Assembly: GCF_003464595.1 (NCBI RefSeq)
Contig: NZ_QRZF01000015.1
Span: forward strand, 17,811 to 81,810
Length of the DNA stretch: 64,000 bases
DNA from: Bacteroides intestinalis
GTDB lineage: Bacteria; Bacteroidota; Bacteroidia; Bacteroidales; Bacteroidaceae
Reading direction: 5' to 3'
Position numbers and translations under genes: made by a program
Notes under the pieces: model-generated
The model's database searches: none
What the model saw: only the letters and a program-made list of their open reading frames with translations
What the model was told of the DNA's origin: nothing
Part shown: piece after piece, positions 18,057-25,854 of the stretch
How the letters are laid out: each line of letters opens with the position of its first letter
Position numbering within the stretch: the first letter of the stretch is position 1

Positions 18057-18611
18057 ATGACCATGGCCACTAACGACGATATTCTTTTATTGAAGTTAAT
18101 TAAAGAAGGAGATGAACATGCCTTTAAGCATCTCTTTGACAATTACTTTACACCATTATGTCGTTATATCAATATCTATCTGGATAACTTTGCAGAAGCA
18201 GAAGAGCTTGCACTGGATATTTTTACTTATCTATGGGAAAACAAGGAACAGGTAGATATCAGGTTATCTTTCAAAGCTTATCTCTTTCAGGCTGCCCGCA
18301 ACAGGTGCTTCAACGCCTTACGAGATCGGAAACAAACAACAACACTGGATGAAAACCTGCATGAAACCCTGCAGTACAAAGAGTATCCTACCTTAGAAAT
18401 AGAGGAACTAAACAAACTGATACAAGAAGCTATATGTACTTTGCCTAACCGCTGCCGCGAAGTATTCCTGAAAAGCAGGCAGGAACAAATGGCAAACCAG
18501 GAAATTGCCGATGATATGAATATCTCGGTTAAAACAGTAGAAGCACAGATCACCAAGGCACTTAAAATAATCAAAAAGTCTCTGGGAGAGGGATATGCAT
18601 ACTTATTTTAG
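18057..18611 (+). CDS. ECF RNA polymerase sigma factor (locus A)
   Basis: Sigma-70 family ECF factor of 184 residues (182 if the second ATG at 18063 is used). Region 2 contains EHAFKHLFDNYFTPLCRYINIYLDN and EAEELALDIFTYLWENK. Region 4 contains PNRCREVFLKSRQEQMANQEIADDMNIS, then VKTVEAQITKALKIIK, the helix-turn-helix that reads the -35 element. It is expected to be held by the FecR protein of the divergent gene and released when the SusC of locus A binds its glycan. The upstream promoter looks constitutive and the leader is very short. Confidence 0.93.
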   Translation: MTMATNDDILLLKLIKEGDEHAFKHLFDNYFTPLCRYINIYLDNFAEAEELALDIFTYLWENKEQVDIRLSFKAYLFQAARNRCFNALRDRKQTTTLDENLHETLQYKEYPTLEIEELNKLIQEAICTLPNRCREVFLKSRQEQMANQEIADDMNISVKTVEAQITKALKIIKKSLGEGYAYLF

Positions 18612-18685
18612 TCCCTTGAAACGCACTTTCTTCCAGCTATAGAAATAAGCATTTAGATTAATTAACTCACTGTTCATTGCTTTAT

Positions 18686-18706
18686 TACGAAACTTTCGTA
18701 GCTTTG
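18686..18706 (+). promoter_or_regulatory. Promoter with 15-bp palindromic operator for blaI
   Basis: TACGAAACTTTCGTA (18686-18700) is a perfect 15-bp palindrome. Its last TA begins the -7 box TAGCTTTG (18699-18706), 29 bases before the blaI ATG. Repressor bound here would cover the -7 element, as expected for BlaI/MecI autoregulation. The site before the 4607 gene has the same sequence except in the centre, and the same register. Confidence 0.65.
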
Positions 18707-18735
18707 TATTGAATTCATCCAAAAACTTTTATTCC

Positions 18736-19098
18736 ATGGAAAAATTAACAATACAAGAAGAAGAAGCAATGATCTACATCTGGGAACTGGGCAGTTGCTT
18801 CGTAAAAGACATTGTTGCCAAATATTCCCAACCGGCACCTCCCTACACTACGGTAGCTTCCATCGTCAAGAACCTGGAACGTAAGCAGTATGTTACAGCC
18901 GCACGCGTAGGAAATACGTACCAATATACACCCGCCATCCGTGAAAGCGAATACAAACGTACGTTCATGAGTGGCTTTGTGCGTAATTACTTTGAAAATT
19001 CGTATAAGGAAATGGTTTCTTTCTTTGCCAAAGAGCAAAAGATTTCGACCAACGACTTGAAAGAGATCATCAATATGATTGAGAAAGGAAAAGAGTGA
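18736..19098 (+). CDS. blaI: BlaI/MecI/CopY family repressor
   Basis: Winged-helix repressor of 120 residues. MEKLTIQEEEAMIYIWELG opens the family domain; PPYTTVASIVKNLERKQYV is the recognition helix and wing, as in BlaI and MecI. The start is placed at the ATG at 18736, because a longer frame beginning with TTG at 18709 would start at the promoter. It is followed after 43 bases by the M56 sensor gene, the classical blaI-blaR order. No beta-lactamase gene is in the window, so the ligand may not be a beta-lactam. Proposed targets are its own promoter and that of the thioredoxin gene at 4607. Confidence 0.9.
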   Translation: MEKLTIQEEEAMIYIWELGSCFVKDIVAKYSQPAPPYTTVASIVKNLERKQYVTAARVGNTYQYTPAIRESEYKRTFMSGFVRNYFENSYKEMVSFFAKEQKISTNDLKEIINMIEKGKE

Positions 19099-19141
19099 AA
19101 AAGATAACCTACCTGATTCTTAATTTTTAATTCAGAAAAAG

Positions 19142-21172
19142 ATGTTGGCCTATTTTCTAAAAATCAATGTAGCCATCGCGCTATTTTATGCGTTTTACCG
19201 GCTATTCTTCTATAAAGACACGTTCTTCACGTGGCGCAGGGCTGCCCTGCTCTGCTTCTTTGCCGTATCCGCCATCTATCCATTACTAAATATACAAACC
19301 TGGATTACGGCACAGGAACCTATGGTCGCCATGGCAGATTTATACGCCGACATCGTTTTGCCGGAGTTTACTCTGACGCCGGAAAAGACAACCTTCGACT
19401 GGAAAACAATCCTGCTCCAAACGGCTGGTTATGTTTATTGGGGAGGAGTCGCTCTACTGGCTGGTCGCTTCCTTGTACAACTGGCAGGCATTATCCGGCT
19501 GGCTTTCCGTAGCCGGAAAACGAAGATTGGAAACGCCAACGTACACTTGCTTAAGCAAGCAGACGGACCTTTTTCTTTCTTTCACTGGATATTCATTCAT
19601 CCGGCTTCGCATACCGAAGAGGAATTAAGCGAAATATTAACCCACGAACAGGCACATGCCAATCAATGGCATTCCATTGATGTACTCATCAGCGAGACTG
19701 CATGCGTACTTTGTTGGTTCAATCCCTTTGCCTGGCTCATGAAACGGGAAATCCGCACCAATTTGGAATACTTGGCGGACAATCGTGTACTGGAAACCGG
19801 GCATGATTCCAAATCCTACCAGTATCATCTGTTAGGACTATCTCACTATAAGGCTGCAGCAACTATCTATAACAGTTTTAATGTATTACCTTTAAAAAAA
19901 CGCATCAAAATGATGAACAAAAAGAGAACCCGAGAAATAGGGAGAACTAAGTATCTTATGTTTCTCCCCCTGGCAGCCTTACTAATGATTATCAGTAACA
20001 TCGAAGCTGTGGCCCGTACCACGAAAGAGATGGCAAAAGATGTCATAGAGGCTGTGGAAGAAAATCTGGCGCCAAACGAAACGGCACCGGATATGAAAGC
20101 TGCTACTGAACCGATACCGGCAGAAACGCCAATGCCACAGCAGGATAAAGATAAACTTGTGGCTTACAAAGGGAAAGTAGTGGATAAAGATGGAAAGCCT
20201 GTCGAAAGAGCTGAATTCTTCATTGATGGCATGTACAAGCTACCTCAAGACCAGTCATTTGTTACAGATAAAAATGGAAATTTTTCTTTCAAAGCATTTA
20301 AAAGTACTCCCATGATAGTGGTTTGGAAAAAGGATGGAAAACAAATGGCTGTGCAGGTTCCTGCCGAAACTCAAAACATATCAGACATGAAGATTGTCAT
20401 GAATAGAGAATGGCTGAATCCTCCTGTCGATGATCCGGAAAATCCGGTATTCGAAGTAGTAGAATCAATGCCAGAATTCCCGGGTGGGGGCATGACAGCA
20501 TTGATGCAATTCTTATCGAAAAATATCAAATATCCGGTCAATGCACAAAAGAACGGAACACAAGGACGTGTCACTGTACAATTTATAGTAAACGTAGACG
20601 GCAGCATTTCCAATATAGGCATTATCCGTGGAGTAGATCCGGAATTGGATGGTGAAGCAGTACGCGTTATCAGTACAATGCCCAACTGGAAACCCGGTAC
20701 ACAGAAAGGCAAGCCGGTTCGGGTGAAATACACTGTCCCTGTTATGTTCCGCCTACCGGATGAGGATAAGAAAGAAGAATACAAGCCTGTACCTAAAATA
20801 GAAGAAACGGTGGTTGTAGGTTATGGTACTCGGCAAGAGTCACCTATAGAAGAAGGTCAGGTATTTGAAGTAGTAGAGCAAATGCCTTCGTTCCCAGGTG
20901 GCCCGGAAGGACTTATGAGATATATATCCAAAAATATCAAATATCCGGTAGGGGCACAAAAAGCAGGAACACAAGGACGAGTAATTGTAGAGGTAATTAT
21001 TGATGCAAATGGTAATGTTACCAATCCTAAAGTTAGTCAAGGTGTAGACCCATTATTGGATGCAGAAGCTATCCGTGTTACTGCCAATATGCCTAAATGG
21101 CAACCTGGTACACAGAGAGGGCAGGCAGTTAATGTAAAGTATACATTCCCTATCATATTCAAACTACAATAA
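19142..21172 (+). CDS. BlaR-type M56 metallopeptidase with two C-terminal TonB domains
   Basis: Membrane sensor-protease of 676 residues. The N-terminal M56 part (about 1-300) has several membrane segments and the zinc motif HEQAH (168-172), followed by ETACVLCWFNPFAWLMKREI and LEYLADNRVL. Next comes a carboxypeptidase-regulatory-like beta domain (about 335-420), then two similar TonB C-terminal domains (about 435-540 and 580-676), each with P(E/S)FPGG, KNIKYPV.AQK.GTQGRV and W.PGTQ. Between them sits ETVVVGYGT, the motif normally seen in SusC proteins. The penicillin-binding sensor of true BlaR1 is absent. It probably cleaves or inactivates the BlaI repressor; its signal is unknown. Confidence 0.88.
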   Translation: MLAYFLKINVAIALFYAFYRLFFYKDTFFTWRRAALLCFFAVSAIYPLLNIQTWITAQEPMVAMADLYADIVLPEFTLTPEKTTFDWKTILLQTAGYVYWGGVALLAGRFLVQLAGIIRLAFRSRKTKIGNANVHLLKQADGPFSFFHWIFIHPASHTEEELSEILTHEQAHANQWHSIDVLISETACVLCWFNPFAWLMKREIRTNLEYLADNRVLETGHDSKSYQYHLLGLSHYKAAATIYNSFNVLPLKKRIKMMNKKRTREIGRTKYLMFLPLAALLMIISNIEAVARTTKEMAKDVIEAVEENLAPNETAPDMKAATEPIPAETPMPQQDKDKLVAYKGKVVDKDGKPVERAEFFIDGMYKLPQDQSFVTDKNGNFSFKAFKSTPMIVVWKKDGKQMAVQVPAETQNISDMKIVMNREWLNPPVDDPENPVFEVVESMPEFPGGGMTALMQFLSKNIKYPVNAQKNGTQGRVTVQFIVNVDGSISNIGIIRGVDPELDGEAVRVISTMPNWKPGTQKGKPVRVKYTVPVMFRLPDEDKKEEYKPVPKIEETVVVGYGTRQESPIEEGQVFEVVEQMPSFPGGPEGLMRYISKNIKYPVGAQKAGTQGRVIVEVIIDANGNVTNPKVSQGVDPLLDAEAIRVTANMPKWQPGTQRGQAVNVKYTFPIIFKLQ

Positions 21173-21209
21173 AGTAATTATTTCCTGAAAAATTCTCTCT
21201 AACATAATA

Positions 21210-21272
21210 GGTTATCCGCAAATCCTCCCCCTGGCAGTCAAATTCAACACCAGGGGCAGGATGCAGATAACC
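21210..21272. repeat. Long imperfect inverted repeat between the M56 sensor and thioredoxin genes
   Basis: GGTTATC (21210-21216) pairs with GATAACC (21266-21272). Inside, TCCTcCCCCTGG pairs with CCAGGGGcAGGA around a loop of about 15 bases. No clear T-run follows, so it looks more like an attenuator or RNA-stability structure than a simple terminator. It ends just before the thioredoxin gene start at 21289. Confidence 0.6.
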
Positions 21273-21288
21273 GCTAACTCCCTACACG

Positions 21289-22476
21289 ATGAATAAACTA
21301 ATTCTGTTTCCCTGCTTCTTGTTCATTATCAATACAATTAATGCACAGGAAGGCAAAAAAGAGTATTTGCAGAAAGTTCTCAATAAGATTGAGAAAATTG
21401 AATCTGCAAGCTATTACAACGTATCAAAAACCTGGGAACCGGGAGATACTATACCTCTATCTGAATTCCGCCAATTAATTAATGAATACAACAACCCGGC
21501 AGATTCAACCATTGGAGCAAGCTACATAGCGCTTGATCCTGATGATACTAAAAAATTAGAGTTTGGTTACGATGGTCATGTAGTATCACACATGTTTCAT
21601 GATAAAAAAGGGATAATAATTGATGACTTCACAACCAGATCTCTGCCTTTCAGATTAGTAGGACCTCCTTTCTTCAACTATACAAAGAGTATAATCCGTT
21701 ATGCTCTAAATACGAACGATAATATTACTACTGAATTAAAAGAAGAAAAAGACTACTATTACTTAAAATTGGTAATCAATGAAGATAAGCAAGTCGAGTT
21801 CTTTGGCAAGGATTATAAAATAGACAACCCATATTGCCTGGATCCAACTTCCGGCTATGAAATATGGATCAGTAAATCAAACGATTTACCATATCAGGTA
21901 CGTAGGGAAATGTACCACAACATTTCTATGAATTCCTGTTCGGATGTAGAAATCAATAAATTATCAATTAGTGATTTCAAACTATCAGATTATTTCCCAA
22001 AGGATTATGAAATTAGAAAAGTCGGAGAAAATAGAGCAGTTCCTACCTCATCTCTCGTTGGACAAAAGGCTACTGCATGGACTCTAAAAGATGAAAAAGA
22101 GCAGAATATATCACTTAGTGATTTCAAAAGTAAGGTATTACTTGTACAATTTACTGGAATAGGCTGCGGTCCATGCCAGTTATCTATACCTTTCTTAAAC
22201 AAATTAAAAAGTGAATTTAAGACTGGCGACCTCGACATTGTGGCTATAGAAACGTGGAGACGAAAAGCGCACGCACTTCAAAACTACATTGACAGACACC
22301 ACATAAATTATAAACTAACCACTGGTACAGATGAAATAGTAAAAGCCTACCAAGCCAGTTCCGCTCCGATCTTTTTCATACTGGATGAAAATCGAGTGAT
22401 AAGGAAAATGATCACCGGATATAGCAAAGACTCTACTGACAAAGATATAGAGAATTATATAAAAGAACTTTTGTAG
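21289..22476 (+). CDS. Secreted thioredoxin-like (TlpA/peroxiredoxin-type) protein
   Basis: Exported protein of 395 residues with signal peptide (about 1-19). The N-terminal 250 residues have no motif I recognise. The C-terminal TlpA-type domain begins with GQKATAWTLKDEKEQNISLSDFKSK and carries the redox motif CGPC (293-296) in GIGCGPCQLSIPF; the tryptophan usual before the first cysteine is replaced by glycine. The cis-proline loop is SSAPIFFIL. It lies 116 bases after the M56 sensor and may be read through from the blaI promoter, which would make it a second thioredoxin gene under the same repressor. A strong terminator follows. Confidence 0.85.
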   Translation: MNKLILFPCFLFIINTINAQEGKKEYLQKVLNKIEKIESASYYNVSKTWEPGDTIPLSEFRQLINEYNNPADSTIGASYIALDPDDTKKLEFGYDGHVVSHMFHDKKGIIIDDFTTRSLPFRLVGPPFFNYTKSIIRYALNTNDNITTELKEEKDYYYLKLVINEDKQVEFFGKDYKIDNPYCLDPTSGYEIWISKSNDLPYQVRREMYHNISMNSCSDVEINKLSISDFKLSDYFPKDYEIRKVGENRAVPTSSLVGQKATAWTLKDEKEQNISLSDFKSKVLLVQFTGIGCGPCQLSIPFLNKLKSEFKTGDLDIVAIETWRRKAHALQNYIDRHHINYKLTTGTDEIVKAYQASSAPIFFILDENRVIRKMITGYSKDSTDKDIENYIKELL

Positions 22477-22490
22477 TACAAACAGAAAAA

Positions 22491-22540
22491 TAAGAAAGAG
22501 ATACCGCTCTCGGTTTATTGAGTGCAGTATCTCTTTCTTA
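22491..22540. terminator. Bidirectional terminator
   Basis: TAAGAAAGAGATAC (22491-22504) pairs perfectly over 14 bp with GTATCTCTTTCTTA (22527-22540), with a 22-base loop. It lies between the convergent thioredoxin and mrp genes, and the U-rich arm and following TTATTAAT suit termination in both directions. Confidence 0.85.
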
Positions 22541-22558
22541 TTATTAATAGGATATTCT

Positions 22559-23659
22559 CTATTTATGCATTTGCACCACTTCCGTCGGTGCCATCTCTAC
22601 ATTCCGCTTATCTACTTGGCGAACTACGCTCGCTGCCAATTGCAAAAAGGCACGTCCTGTCACAGTATTTTCATCAAGTGCTACCGGTGTACCTTTGTCG
22701 CCACTTTCACAAATGCTTTGCACAATAGGAATCTGTCCCAATAAAGGTACATTCATTTCTTCTGCCAGTTTCTTAGCACCTTCCTTACCGAAAATATAGT
22801 ATTTATTTTCCGGCAATTCGGCTGGTGTAAACCAAGCCATATTCTCCACTAAGCCCAGAATAGGAACATTTACTTTATCATTGACAAACATGTTAATGCC
22901 TTTACGGGCATCCGCCAATGCAACAGCTTGCGGTGTACTGACAACAATTGCGCCAGTCAGAGCAAGCGTCTGAACCACAGTCAAGTGGATATCACTCGTC
23001 CCGGGAGGGAGGTCTATCAGGAAGTAATCAAGATCTCCCCAGTTCGCATCACCTATCAGTTGTTTCAAAGCATTGCTCGCCATACCACCACGCCACAGAG
23101 TTGCCTGGTCAGGATCAACAAAAAAACCTATGGAAAGTAGCTTTATACCATATTTCTCAACCGGTACAATCAAGTCACGCCCTTCTACATTCTCTGCGTA
23201 AGGACGTGCATCTTCTACCTGAAACATCTTCGGCATAGACGGACCGAAAATATCAGCATCCAGCAAACCTACTTTATAGCCCAACTTTGCCAAAGCTACT
23301 GCAAGATTGGCAGATACCGTTGATTTACCTACCCCACCTTTGCCAGAAGAAATTCCAATAATATTCTTTACCTGAGGCAATAACTTACCCGGTTCGGGAC
23401 GTGCCGCCTGCTTACTCTCCGTAGCAATAACGACTTCTACCTCATTGGATACATAGGTATGAATAGCTGCTTCAGCAGCTTTTATTACAGACTTCATGAA
23501 AGGATCAGTCGGCTTCTCAAATATCAATGAGAAACTGACTTTCATACCTTCAATACGCAGATTATCGGCAACCATTTCCGCTTCTACAAGGTTTTTTCCG
23601 GTGCCGGGATACCGCACTGTTGCCAGTGCATCTAAAATCAGTTTAGGATAAAGTGTCAT
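22559..23659 (-). CDS. mrp: Mrp/NBP35-family P-loop ATPase (ApbC-like)
   Basis: Cytoplasmic ATPase of 366 residues, related to iron-sulfur carrier proteins. An N-terminal MIP18-like domain (about 1-80) is followed by the deviant Walker A ISSGKGGVGKST, DADIFGPSMPKMF and DYFLIDLPPGTSD. The start is MTLYPKLILDAL at 23659; a longer frame from 23749 would run through the octamer repeat. In ApbC-type proteins a CxxC pair sits between VENM and IFG; here that stretch reads WFTPAELPENKYY with no cysteine, so cluster binding at that site is doubtful. It is last in the mnmA-to-mrp run. Confidence 0.92.
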   Translation of the reverse strand: MTLYPKLILDALATVRYPGTGKNLVEAEMVADNLRIEGMKVSFSLIFEKPTDPFMKSVIKAAEAAIHTYVSNEVEVVIATESKQAARPEPGKLLPQVKNIIGISSGKGGVGKSTVSANLAVALAKLGYKVGLLDADIFGPSMPKMFQVEDARPYAENVEGRDLIVPVEKYGIKLLSIGFFVDPDQATLWRGGMASNALKQLIGDANWGDLDYFLIDLPPGTSDIHLTVVQTLALTGAIVVSTPQAVALADARKGINMFVNDKVNVPILGLVENMAWFTPAELPENKYYIFGKEGAKKLAEEMNVPLLGQIPIVQSICESGDKGTPVALDENTVTGRAFLQLAASVVRQVDKRNVEMAPTEVVQMHK

Positions 23660-23669
23660 AATATAAAAT

Positions 23670-23773
23670 GTGATAAGGTGATAGGGTGATAAAGTGCTAA
23701 CGTAATAAATTTCAACATGACAAGCATTAAAGTAATAACACCTTATCACTCTATCACTTTAGCACATTATCAC
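23670..23773. repeat. Octamer repeats arranged as an inverted repeat
   Basis: Five plus-strand octamers run in phase from 23670: GTGATAAG, GTGATAGG, GTGATAAA, GTGCTAAC, GTAATAAA. Five more on the opposite strand fill 23734-23773; read on the minus strand these are GTGATAAT, GTGCTAAA, GTGATAGA, GTGATAAG, GTGTTATT. The two blocks, separated by 24 bases, can fold into a long imperfect hairpin between trmB and mrp. Confidence 0.8.
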
Positions 23774-23783
23774 TTTATAATTG

Positions 23784-24542
23784 TTATTTTGAAGTTTGCA
23801 GTCCGCTCCGCTTGCTGCGGTTATAACTGCGATATTCATCTAACTCTATTTCTACATCGGGTTCATACAGTTCACCTTCTTTCGGCAGATGAAACTTGAT
23901 ATATTTGATGTTCAACCCACGATCCAACCATTGTTGTTCGTAATAAGTTTTAATGCTAAGGATTTCATCAGCCATGCCGGAGTGATACAGATCTTCTGTC
24001 ATCACATCCACTGGAAGGTTATTCTCCTCAATCATATAGCGGGTATAAGTGAACATAAAGTTACTATCTGTCTTGAGATGAATGATACCATCCGGTTTCA
24101 GGAATCTACGGTAGCGCTCCATGAAATAAGTGGAAGTTAAACGCTTCGTGGCCTTCTTCATCTGTGGATCAGAAAAGGTCAACCAGATTTCACTCACTTC
24201 ATTTTCAGAAAAGAAACGATCGATGATTTCGATATTCGTACGCAAGAAAGCAACATTCTTCATACCTGCCTGCAACGAATCCGTAGCACCAGACCACATA
24301 CGGGAACCTTTGATGTCTACTCCGATAAAGTTCTTATCCGGAAATAGCCGTCCCAGTCCTACTGTATATTCACCGCGTCCGCAACCCAATTCCAAAACAA
24401 TGGGATGGTCATTCTTAAAGAATGACTCATTCCATTTTCCTTTCATCTCAAAAGGCACGTTATCTACTGCCGAATAGGGGTATTCGAACACATGCGGATA
24501 ACTTGCCATATCGGCAAACTTCGCTAACTTACCTTTACTCAT
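23784..24542 (-). CDS. trmB: tRNA (guanine-N7-)-methyltransferase
   Basis: SAM-dependent enzyme that makes m7G46 in the variable loop of tRNAs; 252 residues. The SAM-binding motif is [17 protein letters not shown], followed by [13 protein letters not shown]. The TrmB signature is [20 protein letters not shown], and the C-terminal [17 protein letters not shown] also fits. The start lies 3 bases beyond the ilvE stop, so the two are coupled. Confidence 0.95.
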   Translation of the reverse strand: MSKGKLAKFADMASYPHVFEYPYSAVDNVPFEMKGKWNESFFKNDHPIVLELGCGRGEYTVGLGRLFPDKNFIGVDIKGSRMWSGATDSLQAGMKNVAFLRTNIEIIDRFFSENEVSEIWLTFSDPQMKKATKRLTSTYFMERYRRFLKPDGIIHLKTDSNFMFTYTRYMIEENNLPVDVMTEDLYHSGMADEILSIKTYYEQQWLDRGLNIKYIKFHLPKEGELYEPDVEIELDEYRSYNRSKRSGLQTSK

Positions 24543-24545
24543 GCG

Positions 24546-25565
24546 TTATTCTACGATGGTTACCCAGCCATGTGTATCAGGTTCGTCACCATATTGAATA
24601 CCACGCAGCTTATTGTATAACTTCATGCATACAGGTCCCGGTTTGCCATCTTTGGCAATGATATAAGAATGATTATTCTCCGGATCGTCAATACGCTCAA
24701 TCGGGCTTATTACCGCAGCAGTACCACAAGCACCAGCTTCCTCGAAAGTAGAAAGTTCTTCTTCTGCAATCGGACGGCGTTCAACCTTCATGCCCATATC
24801 TTCAGCCAACTGCATCAAACTCTTATTTGTGATAGAAGGTAGGATGGAAGTAGACAAAGGAGTTATATAAGTATTATCCTTGATACCGAAGAAGTTGGCA
24901 GCACCACATTCATCGATGTATTTCTTTTCTTTGGCATCCAGATAGAATTCTGCAGAATAACCCGCTGCATGAGCCTCCTGGCTGGCACGCAAACTGGCTG
25001 CATAGTTACCACCTACCTTATAGATACCTGTTCCGAGAGGAGCCGCACGATCGTACTTACGAGTAATCACGTAAGGAGTAGCAGCAAAACCACCTTTAAA
25101 GTATGGACCTACCGGAGTAACAAAGATCAGGAACATATATTCACTGGACGGACGAACCCCCACTTGTGCACCCGTTCCGATCAGCAACGGACGAATATAA
25201 AGAGAGGCACCGCTCTCGTAGGGCGGAATAAAACGCTCATTCATCTTCACTACTGCGAGTACAGCTTCTTTGAAACGTTCTGTGGGCAATTCTGCCATCA
25301 TAATACCACGACAGGTAGACTGCAAGCGAGCGGCATTCTCTTCCAAACGGAAAATACGAACTTTACCATCTTTACCACGGAATGCTTTCAATCCTTCGAA
25401 TGCCTCCTGACCATAATGCAGACAGGTAGCTGCCATATGCATATTGATCAATTCACTACTACTGATTTCGAGTTTTCCCCACTCACCTTCCCGGAAATTA
25501 ATTCTCACATTATAATCTGTCTTCATGTATCCGAATGACAGATTAGACCAATCTATTTCTTTCAT
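24546..25565 (-). CDS. ilvE: Branched-chain amino acid aminotransferase
   Basis: PLP enzyme of fold type IV, 339 residues, that interconverts valine, leucine and isoleucine with their 2-oxo acids. Type II BCAT features: HYGQEAFEGLKAFRG, RPLLIGTGAQVGVRPSSEY, VGGNYAASLRASQEAHAAGYS, and EFYLDAKEKKYIDECGAANFFGI, a glycine-rich stretch near the cofactor, then ACGTAAVISPI. It is between xseB and trmB on the minus strand. Confidence 0.95.
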   Translation of the reverse strand: MKEIDWSNLSFGYMKTDYNVRINFREGEWGKLEISSSELINMHMAATCLHYGQEAFEGLKAFRGKDGKVRIFRLEENAARLQSTCRGIMMAELPTERFKEAVLAVVKMNERFIPPYESGASLYIRPLLIGTGAQVGVRPSSEYMFLIFVTPVGPYFKGGFAATPYVITRKYDRAAPLGTGIYKVGGNYAASLRASQEAHAAGYSAEFYLDAKEKKYIDECGAANFFGIKDNTYITPLSTSILPSITNKSLMQLAEDMGMKVERRPIAEEELSTFEEAGACGTAAVISPIERIDDPENNHSYIIAKDGKPGPVCMKLYNKLRGIQYGDEPDTHGWVTIVE

Positions 25566-25617
25566 ATCTCAAAGTATTAGTAATCTCATTACGTACATTT
25601 TGCAACAAATTTAATCT

Positions 25618-25833
25618 TTATTCTTCACTTTCTCGCTTCTCCGACAGTAATTTTTCTATTTCCTTGTCGGCTTTGGTCAATTTGTCACTACAAAACGCAA
25701 TAATCTCATTCGCTTCCTTTATTTTTTCAGCAAGCGCATCGATTTCCAACTCATTATTGTCTATCTGACGGACAATCTTCTCCAGACGTTCTATTGCCTG
25801 GGAATAAGTTTCTTTTTTCTTCGGAGTAGGCAT
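25618..25833 (-). CDS. xseB: Exodeoxyribonuclease VII small subunit
   Basis: Small helical protein of 71 residues. SQAIERLEKIVRQIDNNELEIDALAEKIKEANEI is the XseB coiled-coil pattern. Partner of XseA, whose gene ends 21 bases upstream; together they degrade single-stranded DNA. Confidence 0.92.
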   Translation of the reverse strand: MPTPKKKETYSQAIERLEKIVRQIDNNELEIDALAEKIKEANEIIAFCSDKLTKADKEIEKLLSEKRESEE

Positions 25834-25854
25834 AAAGAAATTTATTATTTAAGT

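Noticed and set aside
20800..20840. TonB-dependent transporter start, from VVVGYGT in the M56 protein
   Set aside because: The motif lies between two TonB C-terminal domains in one open frame; there is no plug or barrel after it.
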